In this document: positions 1 to 11,604 of the stretch, piece after piece
Layout: each line of letters opens with the position of its first letter
Position numbering within the stretch: the first letter of the stretch is position 1
DNA from: Taudactylus pleione
Taxonomy: Eukaryota > Chordata > Amphibia > Anura > Myobatrachidae
DNA: 64,000 bases
NCBI GenBank assembly: GCA_031769625.1
Contig: JAUIMM010000115.1
Span: 14,864,501-14,928,500, forward strand
Direction: 5' to 3'
Program-made: the position numbers and the translations under genes
Notes under the pieces: model-generated
Seen by the model: only the letters and a program-made list of their open reading frames with translations
What the model was told of the DNA's origin: nothing
Databases searched by the model: none

Positions 1-219
1 GGGAGAACCTAACTTTATCTGAAAAAAGTAATTAAACTTTTGGATATGAATGGAATTTCATTATTTGATTTCTTATGACAAGGAAATATCATGAACACAG
101 ACCCTAATTGAACAGGAACGTAACCAGCTCAATCTGGCAGCACATTTGCTACACATATTGAATACAACAGGACATGTATCCAAATGTACCAGTTCTTGGA
201 CCCAGATAAAGCTGTAGCC

Positions 220-431
220 CAGTGTTTTCCAAACTGGGTTCTGTGGGGCACATGCAGGGGTGCCACGGGTTGGTGGTCCAGGACAAAATCAATTTATTTA
301 TGGTCAATGTGATAAGCAAAACCAGTGTTGCTGCCAATTATAACTTATACAGTATAGACAAACAGAAGCACAACTCTGTCCACCTAATTTTTGCTGAATG
401 TTCCTGACTCAAGAAAGTTTGGGAACCACTG
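220..431. mobile_element. Short hAT-type (Charlie/MER5-like) non-autonomous element
   Basis: The left end reads CAGTGTTTTCCAAAC and the right end, reversed, reads CAGTGGTTCCCAAAC, the terminal pattern of hAT-Charlie MITEs. The 8-bp flanks (ctgtagcc and gtatatcc) agree at five positions, which fits an old 8-bp target duplication. There is no coding capacity in the 212 bp. Confidence 0.65.
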
Positions 432-1135
432 GTATATCCTATTAGATATTGGGAATGGTTTCTCAGGAAGGTAGGTTTGTTGGTTGGCTGGCTGGCTAGA
501 TTGAGGCTAGGTTTGTGCTTTAAAGTGGACAGTGCTTATTTATTCCAATTTTGTTTCTGAATGTTGATATGATATGACAGTTTGTGAGTCCCTAAAACAA
601 CAGGAAATCAATTCATAAGTTTGAAAGAACAGAAAAGTTGATTCCAATGTGTTAGCATTGGCGTATTTATAATTGGTGCAGGGGGTTCTGTGCGCACGGG
701 CCCCGGGGTCTAGGGAAGCACATCCTGCACCCAAAATGTACTTGCCTTGCTCCAGCAAATGGGTTCCTTCTCCTCCCCGGAACCATATTCCCAGTGACAT
801 CTTCGGGAAGATGGCGCCATACAGTGAAAGCGAAGACTCTGGCACTGTGCCAGAGCCTTAGCTCTCTTGTGCGACTGTGCCATCGTCACATATATCACTG
901 GGAAGATGGCACAATGGAGAAGGGTGTACCTGCTTGCCGGAACAATGTAAGATGTGGGGCTGGGTCCCACTGCCCGGATGGAGGAAGTGCTGTACAATTG
1001 GCCTCCATGGGCATTAATATGCCCCTGTGAGTTGGGGATGTTTCTCATATTAATATTTACAATTATGGACGACATTTGTTTGTAAACAGAAGCATGGGAT
1101 AAATCTAGAATACTTTACAGATTTAATTCATTTAC
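432..1135. other. No recognised gene; unclassified sequence
   Basis: A GC-richer block at about 680-1020 contains two related stretches (around 802-825 and 897-918, both with GGAAGATGGC) and could be a decayed repeat. Open frames on both strands look like chance. Nothing here is identifiable. Confidence 0.4.
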
Positions 1136-1143
1136 ATCTAAAG

Positions 1144-2475
1144 CAGGGCTCGACTCATTTTTTCGAAAATCTAAGAATCAGCTTAAAAGTTTAGGAGCCA
1201 GACTGTCGTCCGCAACCAAAATAAATGAAAACTGCTACAGAAAACCACTCATGCCCCACACATTTCCCCACATCATCAGACCCCAATACATGACTCTCCG
1301 GTGGCCAATTCATAGTATGCCACACCACAGATCCATCAATACATACTATCCCACACCACAGTGCCCCCAATACATAGTATGCAACACCACAGTGCCCCAA
1401 TACATAGTATGGCCACACCGTAGTGCCTCCAATACATATTATGGCCACACCATAGTGCCTCCAATATATAGTATGGCCACACCGTAGGACCCCCAATACA
1501 TAGTATGCCACACCGTAGTGCCCCCAATACATAGTATGCCACACCACAGTGCATCCAAAATGTGTATAATTTAAATTAATATATACAGGGAAGCAAGGCT
1601 TCTATCCCTGCATCTCCTGCAAGGGATCTTAAGACACTAGCAGCATGACCTCACTGGGTCTTTTTGACTATAGGTGAGCAAGTACCTAAGTTACTTACAA
1701 GCTGGGCCGCTGGAGGGATCCGGGGAGGAGATGATGTGGAGCACATCCTGGTGAAGGTATCTCACATATAGTCTATGAAGGAGTCCTGGGAGCTGGTCTC
1801 ATTCAGAAGCCCAGGCCCGTTGTGACCCTGCTGTTGCTGGCAAGAGTACATTTGTGCTCTGCAGGAAAATACCTTACAGTATGAGCAGTCGAGGGAAGTT
1901 GATGATTAACCAGCCCACGCTGTCCAGCAAGTGTGGAAGGGCAGCCAGGAGCTTTAGTCTGAGTCACAGTCACACAGCAGCCCTCCTCCCCGCCACAGCA
2001 GGTCTCCGTGGCTCCAGTCTGGCTGGGACTCTGCACTGCTGTGATCATCAGGGACCCTTCCAGGAAGCCCAGCACCATCCTCTATGTTCGGGGACCAGCG
2101 AGCTAGCTTGCCCTTGCTTGTGATAACAGAATTTATGGCGGAGGCTGCTGGGGACATCATGATCAAAGTTGTCCGAGCTGTGAGGAGAGCCAGGGCCAGG
2201 CCAATAATCCTGTCGATGCTGCACTGCGTCCTGCAGGACCCAAGAAAATGTTAAACAGATAACCTCCAATCACAAAACAGGGGTGTGTTCTCATTTGCAT
2301 AACTACCACTGGATACGACAGTCATGCATTGCTGTGGAGTGGGCAGACAGAGCAGAGTAAAGTCAACAAAACCTCACTCTTGTTACTGACGGACCAGGGT
2401 CTTGGGAAATACAGTTGCCAAGTGTAAAATCTTAATTGCCATGGTGACCTAGAGTCCGGGATTTGTCGAGCCCTG
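1144..2475. mobile_element. Non-autonomous hAT-like element, 1.33 kb
   Basis: The ends are exact inverted copies (CAGGGCTCGAC at 1144-1154, GTCGAGCCCTG at 2465-2475). They are flanked by 8-bp direct repeats agreeing at six of eight positions (atctaaag at 1136-1143, atcaagag at 2476-2483). Eight-bp duplications and CAG ends are typical of hAT. The interior holds a 31-bp minisatellite and about 700 bp of moderately GC-rich sequence (1600-2270) with several overlapping open frames on the - strand, none matching a transposase I know. The interior may be captured host DNA or decayed element sequence. Confidence 0.7.
1282..1555. repeat. Minisatellite, ~31-bp unit, about 8 copies
   Basis: The unit resembles ccccaatacatagtatgcc followed by acaccacagtg, with substitutions between copies. 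Long open frames across it on both strands (for example the - strand between 1191 and 1547) are artefacts of a unit length that keeps frames open. It lies wholly inside the hAT-like element at 1144-2475. Confidence 0.85.
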
Positions 2476-2483
2476 ATCAAGAG

Positions 2484-3977
2484 TATGAAAGTAGCTATAA
2501 AGTGAAACACCATTCTTATACAAATAAACCAGTGTTAAACTTGGTACAGAATGTCAAATAATTACTACATACATGAACAGGTATGTACGAGTATGCCTTT
2601 TAGAATTTAAACTTCAAACATATCTCATCTTCAGATAAGATCATGGCTACATCTGAAGGCATTTAGGTGAGAACAGAAACAGTTGTCACAATAATGTTTT
2701 CACTACATGAACAACATAATTCAACTGAATTTAACACTGCAAACTCTCCAGTTCAGCAAATGTCAAACACTGATGATTTTTGAATAAAATGGCTTTAGCC
2801 TTCAGTCATTTAGGGAGAAGAGTGGTGCATTAGATTCATTAACTTTCAGCAGTGAAATTGCTAACAGCCATTCTTATTTCCCAAAAGTGCAGTGAAAACA
2901 TAGCTTATCTACAGAACAGAAGTCTCCTTGTGTTAATGCTATGCTATCATACTGAAAAGGGCCAGCAGTACTAGACAAGTGGAATAAAAAAAAGATGTGT
3001 GAGCCTGCGCACACTGCTAATTTATAAATTATCTATTTTGACATAATAAATTGTTTTGGGTACTACAGCAGGACAACACTTCAATGAATACATAACCAAA
3101 ACAATTTTTACTGGTTTTGTAATCTGAAGTTTCTCAAAATATTTTACAGTTAGCTCAGCTGTTTACTTTCCACAAGAAATTGATGATCTGATTCAGAATC
3201 ACTGGTGACAGGAATAATTCAGAATAAACTGTACATACCAGTTTAGAAAAAAAAATGGTTTATTACAGGGCTACTAAATGATGTTTAAATGCTATATTGA
3301 CATGCTACTCTATATGCAACAATATAGAACTTGCAAGTTAATACTGCTTATCACTTTAAATGGTGGCAGATGGGTATAAAAGGGAGGGCCAATCACAAAC
3401 AGAAAGTGGTTTGTAAATGGTCCTCTTGATCTGACTCCAACCTCACATACACACATTGGTGTGTGGCACAAGCAATTAAACAGTCCATGTCAGGGCAAAC
3501 ATAGGGATCATGCAAGGCAAGTAAGTAGGGTGGACCAAGAATTCAAGGCTACTGCATAATGGGACTACAGACAATAAAACGTTGGTGCCCATTGGTAAAC
3601 ACAATACTCTTTATTGAAAAAAATAAAATAAGGGAAATGTTTACTTAGAGGCTGGTTTTTAAAGCCACCAATTGTCAGTGGTTCTATCTGCAGCATTTAA
3701 ATGACTGTAAAGTAAAATGCAAAGCAATATTATGATGGAATTACAAAATAGGATACCAATCAATTGATTTACATCTATTATAAAGTTTTCTCAGTTAGAC
3801 AGGTTACTAAGGATTTGATAGTTTCTTTAGCCTCATGAATAAGAAATTAAATAATAAAACCTCCTTTTATTATTAGATAAATAACAAACACTCAATTATA
3901 TTATAAGACAGCTTCTTTTATTCTTGTAATTTTATGGTGTTTACCATTATGGTTATTTGTATTTATGTTTTAGGATA
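2484..3977. other. AT-rich sequence without recognised features
   Basis: About 1.5 kb of AT-rich sequence with no long open frame, no inverted termini and no family I can name. It is consistent with intronic DNA. Confidence 0.5.
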
Positions 3978-3979
3978 TA

Positions 3980-4497
3980 CGGTCAGGTGCATAAATATTG
4001 GGACATTGACAGAATTTTAATATTTTGGCCTCTATTCACCACCACAATGGCTTGGAAATGAAACAAACTAGATGTGCTTTAACTGCAGACTTTCAGATTT
4101 AATTTGAGAGTAATTACATCCAAATCAGGTGAACGGTGTAGGAATTACAACGGTTTCTATATGTGCCTCCCACTTTTTAAGGGGCCAAAAGTAATGGGAC
4201 TATCAATTCAAAAGCTATTTCATGGACAGGTGTGGGCTATTCCCTCGTTATTTCATTATCAATTAAGTAGGTAAAAGGTCAGGAGTTGATCCTAGGTGTG
4301 ACATTTGCATTTGGAATCAGTTGCTGTCGACTCTCAATATGAGATCCAAAGAACTGTCACTATCAGTGAAGCAAGCCATCATTAGGCTGATAAATCAAAG
4401 CACATCTTGTTTGTTTCATTTTAAAGCCATTGTGGTGGTGAATAGAGGCCAAAATATGAAAATTCTGTCAATGTCCCAATATTTATGCACCTGACTG
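3980..4497. mobile_element. Tc1/mariner-type MITE with ~95-bp inverted repeats
   Basis: The left end CGGTCAGGTGCATAAATATT and the right end (reversed CAGTCAGGTGCATAAATATT) are near-perfect inverted repeats extending roughly 95 bp. A TA dinucleotide flanks each end (3978-3979 and 4498-4499), the hallmark of Tc1/mariner insertion. At 518 bp it has no transposase. Confidence 0.85.
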
Positions 4498-4538
4498 TAT
4501 TTGTGAACTAATATACACAAGTTAATTAATTAACAGAT

Positions 4539-4745
4539 GGGGCCAAAAGTAATAGGGTGAGAGTTTCGAAAATGTGAGATTTTAGCAGTAAACTCTCACA
4601 TTTCTCGAGTTTTATCTTTAAAATTGGAAAATATCTTGATGAGAGTTTAAATCGAGAGAGTTTTTGGAGTCTAAAAACATGTGAGTTTGCATGTTCTCGG
4701 ACTATATTACATTGGCCAAGTTTAAAAAGTATGAGAGTTTATTCT
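4539..4745. mobile_element. Decayed Harbinger-type MITE fragment
   Basis: It begins GGGGCCAAAAGTAATAGGGT, almost the terminus of the complete element at 37158-38566. It is full of short self-complementary gagagttt/aaactctc runs. The right terminus is lost where it meets the poly-T of the adjacent LINE. Confidence 0.45.
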
Positions 4746-5092
4746 CACATTTTCTTTTTTTTTTTTTCAATCATTTCTATTGATGAGTTTAGCAAAGGAA
4801 AATACAAGTTACATCTTGCCATCAAAATAAATAAATACAAAAAAACTACAGTGTAATGTCTTGATTTGGCAGTTTAAAAATATAGCCGACATTGAACATA
4901 AGATGCTAATGGCAATGCAGTATCAAAAATAACAGTCTGCACAGTCAGAGAGGTCTGAGCATTAATAAACATACAATACAACAGTAAAATTTTAAATTTA
5001 TACAATATACTGATTAATTTCCCAACATAGTTATGTCGAGGAAAAAGACATAGGTACCGATACAGGGTATTACTACCAACAAGTGTATTATA

Positions 5093-5580
5093 TCAGATGG
5101 GTACAGTATTAGTGAGAACTTCTAAGTTGTACCAAGACGTCAAATGAAAGCAACTTCTCAAAGCAGCCTTCAATTCTGGCGACAAGGTATGTACATAGGG
5201 AAACCATGTATCAAAATATGTTTCAACTAATTTCTCTTTATGCTGAGAAGCCTCCGTCCAATCCATCATAAATAAAAATGAGATTCTAGGAAATAATAAG
5301 GACATTGTGGGTGGGTCTGGGGCTGTCCTTTGAGATTGTATTTTTTTTTGTAGCCGCTGCCAATTTAGCAAGCAAGCTATGCATCCCTTTCTGAAAGTGC
5401 GTGTTTGTACTATCGGGAAATATATTCCAGAACGCCCATATTTTAGATATATTAAATGTGACTCATAAGGTGTGAGTAATGTAATTTTGAAGATCCGCCC
5501 AAAAAACAATTGTACCTTGGGGCAATCCCATAGACTGTGTATTATATCTGCGTTAGGTGCCTGACATTTATAGCAGTTTG
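5093..5580 (-). pseudogene. L1/Tx1 ORF2 C-terminal Cys/His domain
   Basis: Reading the - strand from about 5575, the translation has a CYKC pair followed by HSLWDCP and a phenylalanine-rich run, the CxxC...H....C pattern at the C terminus of L1-clade ORF2 proteins. It continues as one open frame of about 138 codons from 5509 to 5093. The motif probably binds RNA or DNA during target-primed reverse transcription. It lies downstream of the nested MITEs, so it is separated from its RT. The stop at 5093 is followed by about 320 bp of 3' UTR to the poly-A tail. Confidence 0.7.
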
Positions 5581-5836
5581 AATTTGGAGAATCTCCAATA
5601 AGTTATTTAAGCTTCGGTGTGAAGTAAGCCCTATGTAAAATGTTATGGTGCATTTCCATACAATATATAAGAGATTGACACCAATAGTTTATTCATTTTA
5701 AGGTATGACGCTAGAATGGTTTGCATATACAGCTCTGGAAAATCTACAAGCCATTTCATTAAACCCACTGTACCTGATTCAATATTAAGCAGAGCCCTTG
5801 AATGACAATAAATGTAAGAGGTTGACAAGCCACCCT

Positions 5837-6170
5837 GGGCCTGATTCAGCAAGGAACGCACGCTAGCAGACGCACGCACCCAGCCGCTGCGAGAATATGC
5901 AAATCAATGCATACACATGGAGACCGCAGCACAAGAAGCAGACACCCAGCAAAACATAAAGCCACCCACCTATGCCGTGATTGACAGCATAAACATCGAG
6001 TGCCAGTGAAGCTGCGTGTAAGCTAAGGGTAGACCTGACCCTGCCGCAGGACTTGAGAGATTCCTGCACGCAGAGAGGCACCCGGCTGCGTGTGGCGCCT
6101 CTAAAATAAATTTATGCACACCCTTGGACGTTGTGCGACTGCACAGGCACGCCTGCGTTCATCCGACCAC
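5837..6170. mobile_element. Truncated MITE of the GGGCCTGATTCAG family
   Basis: The left terminus GGGCCTGATTCAG is intact at 5837, but no matching right terminus precedes the resumed LINE sequence at about 6175. The inner sequence carries the CGCACGC/GCGTGCG words typical of this family. It sits inside the LINE. Confidence 0.6.
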
Positions 6171-6199
6171 CCAAGGTTATGCAAAACTTTCTGAACATA

Positions 6200-6798
6200 G
6201 GCCCTGATTCAGAGCCGCTCGTAAGCGGCCACTCGTTTGTTCTGACCGATGTTCGCACATCTGCGCGTGCGTACGGATTTTAATACGCATGCGCGAACCA
6301 GTCAGTGCGGCCGAAAATCGTTTGTTCGCTATATAGCGAATGCCTGCTATTTTGAGTGACAGAATGAGGCGTATGTGGGTGGTAACAGGGGAAGGTGCTT
6401 GAAAACGGGGGTGTGGAATTCGAACGCAGGCGTGCTTAAAGGTCAAAACGGGCGTTTTAAGGGAGTGCATAATTAATCCAGCAGCGTCATTGACCACGCC
6501 ACTTGGTTTTTTTCTACTCAGAACTGCTCGCAAAATAGCGGTTGAAAAAACCAGCCACAAGAATAGCGAGCAGTTCATACGCTGTTCGATGTACTCGATT
6601 AATCTAATAAATAGTGGACATGACGTATGGTGCGAGCGGCAAGGGGGCGTATTTTTAAAAATTACAACCGCAAGTTTTGCTCGCTCGTTCAGACTTAGAG
6701 GCGTGAACAGACCGCAATTAGCGAACGGTTCATTTGAATAGCCACCCCTTGTTTTAGAACGAACGACCGCAAATAGCGAGCGGCTCTGAATGAGGGCC
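6200..6798. mobile_element. GGGCCTGATTCAG-family MITE, TSD ATA
   Basis: Inverted termini GGCCCTGATTCAGAGCCGCT and its complement bound 599 bp. They are flanked by a perfect 3-bp ATA duplication (6197-6199, 6799-6801). The LINE reading frame resumes on both sides (HFLQAMNY then VQKVLHN), so insertion into the older LINE is clear. The 207-codon open frame on the - strand across it is non-functional. Confidence 0.85.
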
Positions 6799-7489
6799 AT
6801 AGTTCATTGCTTGTAGGAAGTGAAACAAAGGGATTGATATTCCTGGAAATTTCCCCTGTAATGGGGCCCTTGTGAGTGGTTGTAAAGAATCAACATCAAG
6901 AAATTGATATAAACAATGTAGCCCACCCTTGTACCATAAATAAAAATGTGGTGAAGTTTTATGGGGAAGAAAAGCAGGGTTACCCCATAAAGGAAGAAAA
7001 AGAGAAGAATATTTAGACCGTTTTAGCTTAGAACATATTATCCTCCACGCTTCACAAGTATTATATACCAGTATATTATCTTTAACTTTTCCAGGCAATT
7101 AAAGAGGACATGTATAAAGGAGGGAGACCAAGTTATGATCTGCTACAAATGCCTGTTCTACCGAACTAGAAGTATACATATCTACACCCCTTATCCAATC
7201 AATGGCTATTCTATAATTAGCTGCCAAAGCATCCTGCTTGAGGTAGGGAAGGTTTATTCTTCGCAATTGCCGGCTGCTGCTGTAATTTAATTAAATAAAT
7301 GAATATTTGTAAAGTTTTATTTAGCAGTCTCAAATCTCGTGCAGTTGGTAATATTGGCAACATTTGAAGTACATATAACAGTCTGGGAAAACAGATCATC
7401 TTAGAAAAATGACATCAACCTATATAGGAAAGGGGTAGGTGTGCCCATTAATCAAAATCAGAATATGTCTTCTTTAGAAGTGCTGTATA

Positions 7490-8570
7490 GTTCATATTGT
7501 AAATCTTAGAAGGGCAGGAAAGAATAGTGAACTCCCGATATCGTAAACTATCTCTAGCCCATTGAAAGGGAAAGGTATCTCCCCAACCCTGTTTTGCCTC
7601 TGGGAAGATCGCCATAGCCAGAGTCTTAGAATAATTAGTTTCAAACCTGCTATATCCTCAAAATCCTGAAGTTTCAACATCAGCATAAGATACGCCACTT
7701 TTGGGTTTGTAAAATATAAAAGGAGATCATCAGCAAATGCTGCGCATTTAACCTTTGTTTGGCCAAATTCCATGCCTTGCCAGTCAGTCATTGCATAAAA
7801 ATGTTGCAGGAGAGGATCTAGTGCCAAGTCAAATAGTAGCGTTGATATGGGGCACCCGTCTAATCCCCCTGGCCAGGCAAAATGAACGAGAATTCAGTGC
7901 ATTAACCGTAAGAAAAGCGGTGGGGTTTTGGTAAAATGTGTTGAAAATATGAATAAATTCTGACCCAAATCTCTGGTGATGAAAAATTCTGAGTAAGTGA
8001 CCCCAAGACACTCTTAAAGCGAATGCTTTATTCGCATCAAAACTAACTACTACGTTATCTCTTTCTTTATTGTCACGGGTTTTAATTAAAGCTGCTATCA
8101 ACAGTCTGACATTGTGTACCGAATGACGGCCTTTAATAAAACCAGTTTGCGCTGGATGTAGCATCTTAGGTAATAGTAACTGCAAACGTGAAACTATTAT
8201 TTTAGAAAATATTTTCAGGTCCTGGTTCAGTAGAGATATTGGTCTATAAGGAGACTAGGGTGGGATCCTTATCTGGTTTGGGTAATAGAATTATGCGAGC
8301 TGCATTAAAATATGTAGGAGCTGGATTACCACTAAGAATAGAGTTATATAGAGATAAGAGGTGTGGAACAAGTTGTGGTGTCGATAATTTATAATAAGTG
8401 GCTGTAAAACCATCTGGGACTGGTGTTTTACCTGTGGGTAACGATTAGCTCTCACCAACTGACAGTTTTGAAAAACTTCTCCATATTGAGAACAAAATGT
8501 CTTGACGAAATCCTGCCCACTGGGCACTACACTCTGCTCATACAACTGCAGTATATTACCAACAGAAACA
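7490..8570 (-). pseudogene. L1/Tx1 reverse transcriptase, broken
   Basis: This is the RT domain of LINE ORF2, which copies the element's RNA at a nicked target. Conserved blocks are visible across frames: VPDGFTA (about 8426-8404), RPISLLNQDLKIF (about 8255-8215), GFIKGR (about 8148-8124), VSFDANKAFA in place of the usual SLDAEKAFD (about 8047-8020) and the catalytic AFADDLL (about 7745-7725). The frame shifts at least twice, and the second metal-binding context is altered (KAFA for KAFD). It cannot make an active enzyme. The family is known for L1-clade elements in amphibians and fish; assignment to Tx1 rather than another L1 lineage is inference. Confidence 0.8.
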
Positions 8571-8583
8571 TCTGTGTTGCTGC

Positions 8584-8680
8584 CAGGGCCAGATTAACAA
8601 TGGGGCTGGTGGAGCTGCAGCTCCAGGATCCCCCATGGAAATATGCCCATAGGATCTACTGCGAAGCACAGTGACAGTAT
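8584..8680. mobile_element. Possible hAT-like terminus
   Basis: CAGGGCCAGATTAACAATGG at 8584 resembles a hAT terminus common in fish and frog repeats. No matching right end was found, so the extent is a guess. Confidence 0.3.
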
Positions 8681-8689
8681 TTATTTATT

Positions 8690-9485
8690 TTTAACCTGTC
8701 ACCACTAACGGCTCATAGGCCAAACCACACATGGGGCTCCTGCAGCAATTTCTTATACAAGCGCTTTTTTTCTGTGATTTTCTTTGTTTGCAAATAGTTA
8801 ATGGACACAGCGCTTATCTGGGCCTTCCGAAAATGATTGACTTGCCTCCCGGCGGCTGGCCCCTCTTCCCCAAGGACCAGCAACCTTACTTTAGCGCCAC
8901 ATAGATCAGCCTAGGGCTAATCCGACTGTCCCCTTCCTGCTCTTCGTCTCCCGCCTCCCATGCTCTCCCTCAGTGACAGTGATGAGCAGACCCATCCTTC
9001 AGTGAAATTGCAATGCTTTAATGTATGTCATCTGTCTGTGTGTTGCCCCATCAGTGACAGTGATGAAGACTTCCTCAAACTGATGCTGGCAAATACATTT
9101 TTATGCATGTGAAGCCATTGCATGATTTTAATAAATTAATTACACTGTAAATTGGAGAAAATGGGAGGACGTTGGAGGAAAAATCACAGGTCATGAATAG
9201 AGAAGGGGGGCTTATATAGTAGGGGAGTTATATAACTGTCAGTCTAGATAAACATATAACTTTATTTATAATAGTACAAATGAGAATTAAAACCTAAAAT
9301 ACACAGAAAATTAAAAACACATGAAGGAAAAATAAAAACTTTTTACAATAAAATAAAGTGAACTGTATTTAGAACATATCACCCAACGCTAGAGAACTAG
9401 CTTGCTTTCTATAGTAAACATGGTAGTTTTTAAAAACAAATTAGCATTCAAACCTATATACAGTAGGAGCAGTCAGTTTTAGGAC
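8690..9485. other. No recognised features
   Basis: Mixed sequence, with a GC-rich patch at 8840-9000 and then AT-rich DNA. There is a short near-repeat (cagtgacagtgatga at about 8963 and 9051). No gene or complete element was identified. Confidence 0.45.
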
Positions 9486-9488
9486 AGG

Positions 9489-10074
9489 GGACCTGATTCA
9501 GAACCGTTCGCTAGGATGCGTTCGCACGCAGCCGTCAGCAGCCAAAGTATGCAAATCCCGCGATCGCTGCAAGACATTAGCACGCCTACTATGTCCTGCC
9601 GTGCGATCTTGGTATGTATTTAGATGTCCACCAGCCTGACACAAGACGCCCACTTTCCCTTAGTAAATACGTCATGACCAGGAAGTGTATTAAACAATCG
9701 GTAACATCGAGTAACATCGGACCCATATGCAACACTTGTGGCTGACCATACCCTACCGCAAGCACTGCGAGTGCTGCTGTGTGTAATTCAGCATGTGACG
9801 TGTATACTGACAATGCCTCTTAATTATTCACGCCCCTGAAATGGTGTCCCAATGCACAGACATGCCTGCGTTCCCACCACCACACCCCTGTTACCGTCGA
9901 CCACCCAGTCACCACCCACAAAGGGCACGTCCTGTCACTCATGCTTGCGGAGCGTCTTAATATTGGGTGCGACTGGTTCGTGCACATGCACTGCGTCTTA
10001 TACGCATGCGCAGATTGCAAACATCGGCAGGCTACGTGCGAAGGCAGCCTAGCGACCGGGTCTGAATCAGGCCC
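9489..10074. mobile_element. GGGCCTGATTCAG-family MITE
   Basis: The left terminus GGACCTGATTCAG and right terminus CTGAATCAGGCCC bound about 586 bp rich in CpG and in cgcatgcg words. The flanking 3-bp duplication is not clear (AGG against AGA). Open frames on both strands are not conserved in other copies. Confidence 0.75.
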
Positions 10075-10077
10075 AGA

Positions 10078-10585
10078 GTTCCCAATAGATTGCAGGATAT
10101 GGAGTACCTCTTATGAATAAGTACTGTCCACAACAGGGCCACTGCTCTAATATTAAGATGGAATATGCACGGATTTAGTTGCTCTAACAACAGTCCTCTG
10201 TGGATAGCCTAAAAAACAAATACAAGGTGACCTACGTATATATCAGGCACAAAGTGAACACAATTAAAATATGGTTAATTAATAGCTGTAATGCAGCCCC
10301 CACTTAAAGTGCTGAGAACACTTATATAGCTATACAAAACTAGTAAAATACAGAACAAGGGAGCGCATATAGAATAAAACAAATTTTGTTTAACATAACA
10401 TGAAAAAAATCACTAGTAGATAATAAAACAATAAAAGGTATAGAAACAATGTCTATAGACCATAAATGCCACTGATTGGTCTCAAGTTTCCGGCATAGAA
10501 TTGACACTTAGATAGTGAGATGTTCCAGTTAGTATTAAATTGTGGCAAAAATGACAAATAGTTCACGTGCTCACTCTCAAAAGAC
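10078..10585. other. No recognised features
   Basis: About 500 bp of AT-rich sequence between two MITEs. Nothing identifiable. Confidence 0.45.
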
Positions 10586-10588
10586 TTA

Positions 10589-11187
10589 GGACCTCATTCA
10601 GAGTCAGTCGTTGCGGCCGCACGGTCGTACGCCACGATTGTTCGCTAAACTGCGCATGCGTAAAGTTCGCAATGCGCGTGCGCAAACTAGCTGCTAAGAT
10701 CAGAAATTTATCTCTCCTCCACAGCCAGGTCGGTAGTTTGAGTGACAGAATGAGGCGTTTGTGGGTGGTAACAGGGGAAGGTGCTTGAAAACAGGGGGAG
10801 TGGAGATCCGAACGCAGGCGTGCCTAATTATGCGAACAGCGTTTTATGGGAGTGCATCATTAACAAAGTAGTGTCATGGCACACGTGACATGGGTGGTTT
10901 GTACACTGACATGATCGTAGCGCTTAAGAGAGGCTATGGTCAACCTAAAGCTCTACGACCAGTTCCGATGGTTACCGATGGTCTCGATTAATCCTTATAT
11001 GGCCGGAGATAACGTGTAATGCGTACGAGAAGGGGGCGTATTTTCTGTCTTACGGCCGCATCCTCCCCTTGGTCGGCCAGCTAACGATCCGATCTTAAGG
11101 ACGCATCTTGCGAGTGCATCATTTGCATATCCGGCCCCTTTTCCCTTACGACCGTGCGGCCGCAACGACCGACTCTGAATGAGGTCC
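10589..11187. mobile_element. MITE with ~41-bp inverted repeats, TSD TTA
   Basis: Termini GGACCTCATTCAGAGTCAGT and the complementary right end extend as a nearly perfect 41-bp inverted repeat, including TTGCGGCCGCACGGTCGTA. A perfect TTA duplication lies at 10586-10588 and 11188-11190, as expected of PIF/Harbinger. It has no transposase. Confidence 0.85.
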
Positions 11188-11317
11188 TTAATCTCACCAC
11201 TAATGTTTATCACAAAAAAGCTGTGGTGGGAGAATGGCCTCTGTGTATTACACTCACCGGCTGAATACAATGTAGCAGCGGTCCTGGAAGAAACACATCC
11301 ACGGCCTAATGTAATGT

Positions 11318-11383
11318 GGATACAACCCCTTCGTCAGGACCACATACAACCATGTATGTGGTCCTGACGAAGGGGTTGTATCC
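11318..11383. repeat. Perfect 31-bp-arm palindrome
   Basis: The left arm 11318-11348 and right arm 11353-11383 are exact reverse complements around a 4-base spacer (acca). Each arm carries CTGACGA plus one half of helix II of the adjacent hammerhead-like motif. The structure looks like two Penelope ends joined head to head. Confidence 0.9.
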
Positions 11384-11398
11384 CCGAAACACATGTAG
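11361..11398 (+). ncRNA. Hammerhead-like ribozyme core (Penelope type)
   Basis: CTGACGA (11364-11370) is followed by GGGG, a short loop, CCCC, then GAAAC (11386-11390), which is the order box 1, helix II, box 2 of a hammerhead. Such motifs are known in the pseudo-LTRs of Penelope-like elements. One extra A (11371) sits between box 1 and helix II, and I could not delineate a convincing helix III and cleavage triplet, so activity is doubtful. Confidence 0.4.
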
Positions 11399-11536
11399 AC
11401 TGACAATACACGGTATTTGTTTGCAAGCTATAAGTCTCTGAGTGCCGTTCTTCTTGCTGGAGTTTGTGTATGATTACATTGGAACTGTGCACCGGAGTTA
11501 TTCACATATTGGAGGGAGTGCCGGCAGTTGGTGGAT

Positions 11537-11587
<51 letters not shown>

Positions 11588-11595
11588 CACACACA
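11391..11595 (+). mobile_element. Penelope-type pseudo-LTR fragment
   Basis: Downstream of the hammerhead-like motif the sequence runs through GAGTGCCGTTCTTCTTGC, resembling the 'gagtgccgc' segment of Penelope ends, into a (TA)n tract. GGAGGGAGTGCCGGC at about 11510 is partly repeated inverted as GCCGGCACTCC at 11611, so two ends may flank the (TA)n. Confidence 0.45.
11542..11582. repeat. (TA)n microsatellite
   Basis: About 20 uninterrupted TA units between two Penelope-like end fragments. Confidence 0.95.
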
Positions 11596-11604
11596 AAAAG
11601 TCAA

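Larger units (their letters stand above)
4752..8583 (-). mobile_element. L1/Tx1-type LINE, 5'-truncated, with nested MITEs
   Basis: On the + strand a T-run at about 4752-4771 marks the poly-A tail of a - strand LINE. Reading leftward from 8570 there are, in order, reverse-transcriptase blocks (8570-7490), the connecting region (7098-6803) and a C-terminal Cys/His domain (5580-5093), then a 3' UTR. The element lacks ORF1 and the endonuclease, ending at about 8583 against another repeat. Two MITEs (5837-6170, 6200-6798) interrupt it, and the reading continues on both sides of them. Confidence 0.8.

Noticed and set aside
1191..1547. Long - strand open frame rich in YYVLG and WCG repeats
   Set aside because: It is the translation of a ~31-bp minisatellite; frames stay open because the unit lacks stops.
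6177..6800. 207-codon - strand frame
   Set aside because: It coincides with a 599-bp MITE with perfect ends and target duplication; related copies do not keep the frame.
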